6,501 nucleotides of DNA, taken from the NCBI GenBank assembly GCA_020051815.1, contig JAGVQF010000127.1, forward strand, positions 1 to 6,501, read 5' to 3'. The translations under genes and the position numbers were made by a program. Shown here piece by piece: positions 6,222 through 6,501 of the stretch. This DNA is from Candidatus Saganbacteria bacterium (GTDB taxonomy: Bacteria > Margulisbacteria > WOR-1 > O2-12-FULL-45-9 > XYB2-FULL-48-7). The notes under the pieces were generated by a model. That model saw only the letters and a list, made by a program, of their open reading frames with translations, was not told where the DNA came from and searched no databases. Within the stretch, counting starts at the first letter, position 1, and every line of letters starts with the position of its first letter.

Positions 6222-6501
6222 GTTCGCTCCTTCTTGATGATTTCCGATCCCGGGCCACGTTTTGTGATATCAGTTAACGGAACTTTTAACTCTTCTGCCA
6301 TGATCTTCATGATCCTGGTAGTGCAGAAGCTACCGTGACAGCGGCCGGCCTGGGCGCGTGTCCTGAACTTTATGCCGTCGAGCGTCCTGGCGCCTCTTTT
6401 CATCGCGTCTCTGATCTCCCGCTTTGAGACCATTTCACAGCGGCAAACGACATCGCCGTAAGAAGAGTCTTCCTTTATCAGCTCCCAGGTTTTGTCGAAA
6501 G
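6218..6501 (-). CDS. GlpA/LhgO-like FAD-dependent dehydrogenase, C-terminal BFD [2Fe-2S] domain only
   Basis: The frame is open from the window edge, so this is the 3' end of a longer gene whose start lies beyond 6501; the ATG at 6433 is internal. 93 codons are visible. They contain CRCE (C19, C21) and GRCHGSFC (C54, C59), the CxC ... Cx4C cysteine set of a BFD-like [2Fe-2S] domain. TLDGIKFRTRAQAGRC between them is typical of the C-terminus of GlpA-type glycerol-3-phosphate dehydrogenases and related 2-hydroxyglutarate oxidases. The catalytic FAD domain is not visible, so the substrate cannot be told from this window; glycerol 3-phosphate is the best guess from the two genes that follow. The stop overlaps the FAD oxidoreductase start as ATGA, placing all three in one operon. 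Confidence 0.9.
   Translation of the reverse strand, partial: FDKTWELIKEDSSYGDVVCRCEMVSKREIRDAMKRGARTLDGIKFRTRAQAGRCHGSFCTTRIMKIMAEELKVPLTDITKRGPGSEIIKKERT
6227..6233 (-). promoter_or_regulatory. Ribosome binding site that fixes the oxidoreductase start
   Basis: GAAGGAG on the minus strand ends 5 bases before the ATG at 6221. It supports the long N-terminus, including the repeat-coded residues, over a GTG at codon 8. It lies within the last codons of the upstream gene, as expected for translational coupling. Confidence 0.8.

Noticed and set aside
6218..6433. A separate 71-residue BFD-ferredoxin gene starting at the ATG at 6433
   Set aside because: The frame stays open to the window edge and the upstream codons hold CRCE, the first half of the iron-sulfur ligand set, so this is the end of a larger protein.

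Overview
The window looks like ordinary chromosome from a bacterium of moderately high G+C. It carries a truncated carB, two plus-strand genes of the secreted and RNA-binding kind, and the end of a minus-strand redox operon. There is no phage, transposon, CRISPR array, rRNA or tRNA. The mix suggests an uncultured or deep-branching anaerobe: single-chain CarB, a stand-alone LUD protein, a cyanobacterial-type single-RRM protein, and a GlpA-like / FAD oxidoreductase / DUF1667 operon. A Margulisbacteria/WOR-1-like lineage is a guess from gene content only; the sequence does not prove it.

Layout. 1-3180 (+) is carB, missing only about the first 19 codons. 3173-3778 (+) is a LUD-domain protein overlapping the end of carB by 8 bases. 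A likely extended -10 promoter follows, then 3856-4347 (+), a small exported protein with an 11-residue-repeat coiled coil and a Lys/Ala-rich tail. A perfect 14-bp hairpin (4348-4398) closes that gene. A strong sigma70-type promoter (4416-4443) and a leader of about 124 nt precede an RRM RNA-binding protein (4574-4867). A strong intrinsic terminator (4890-4922) separates it from the convergent minus-strand operon. Read in its own direction, that operon is: the C-terminal [2Fe-2S] BFD domain of a GlpA/LhgO-like flavoprotein (6501-6218), an FAD/NAD(P)-dependent oxidoreductase (6221-5280) and a DUF1667 four-cysteine protein (5283-4921). Both junctions are ATGA overlaps of 4 bases.

How the genes work together. 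CarB makes carbamoyl phosphate for pyrimidine and arginine synthesis; the LUD gene is probably co-transcribed with it, but its role there is unknown. The minus-strand trio matches a known arrangement in anaerobes in which a glycerol-3-phosphate (or 2-hydroxy acid) dehydrogenase passes electrons through an FAD oxidoreductase and a small Fe-S-type protein. The RRM gene has the control layout of an abundant, regulated RNA-binding protein.

I found no clear undescribed multi-gene system. The points most worth following are the hendecad coiled-coil exported protein, the long leader of the RRM gene, the short direct repeat that forms the N-terminus of the FAD oxidoreductase, and the marked excess of GATC across the window.
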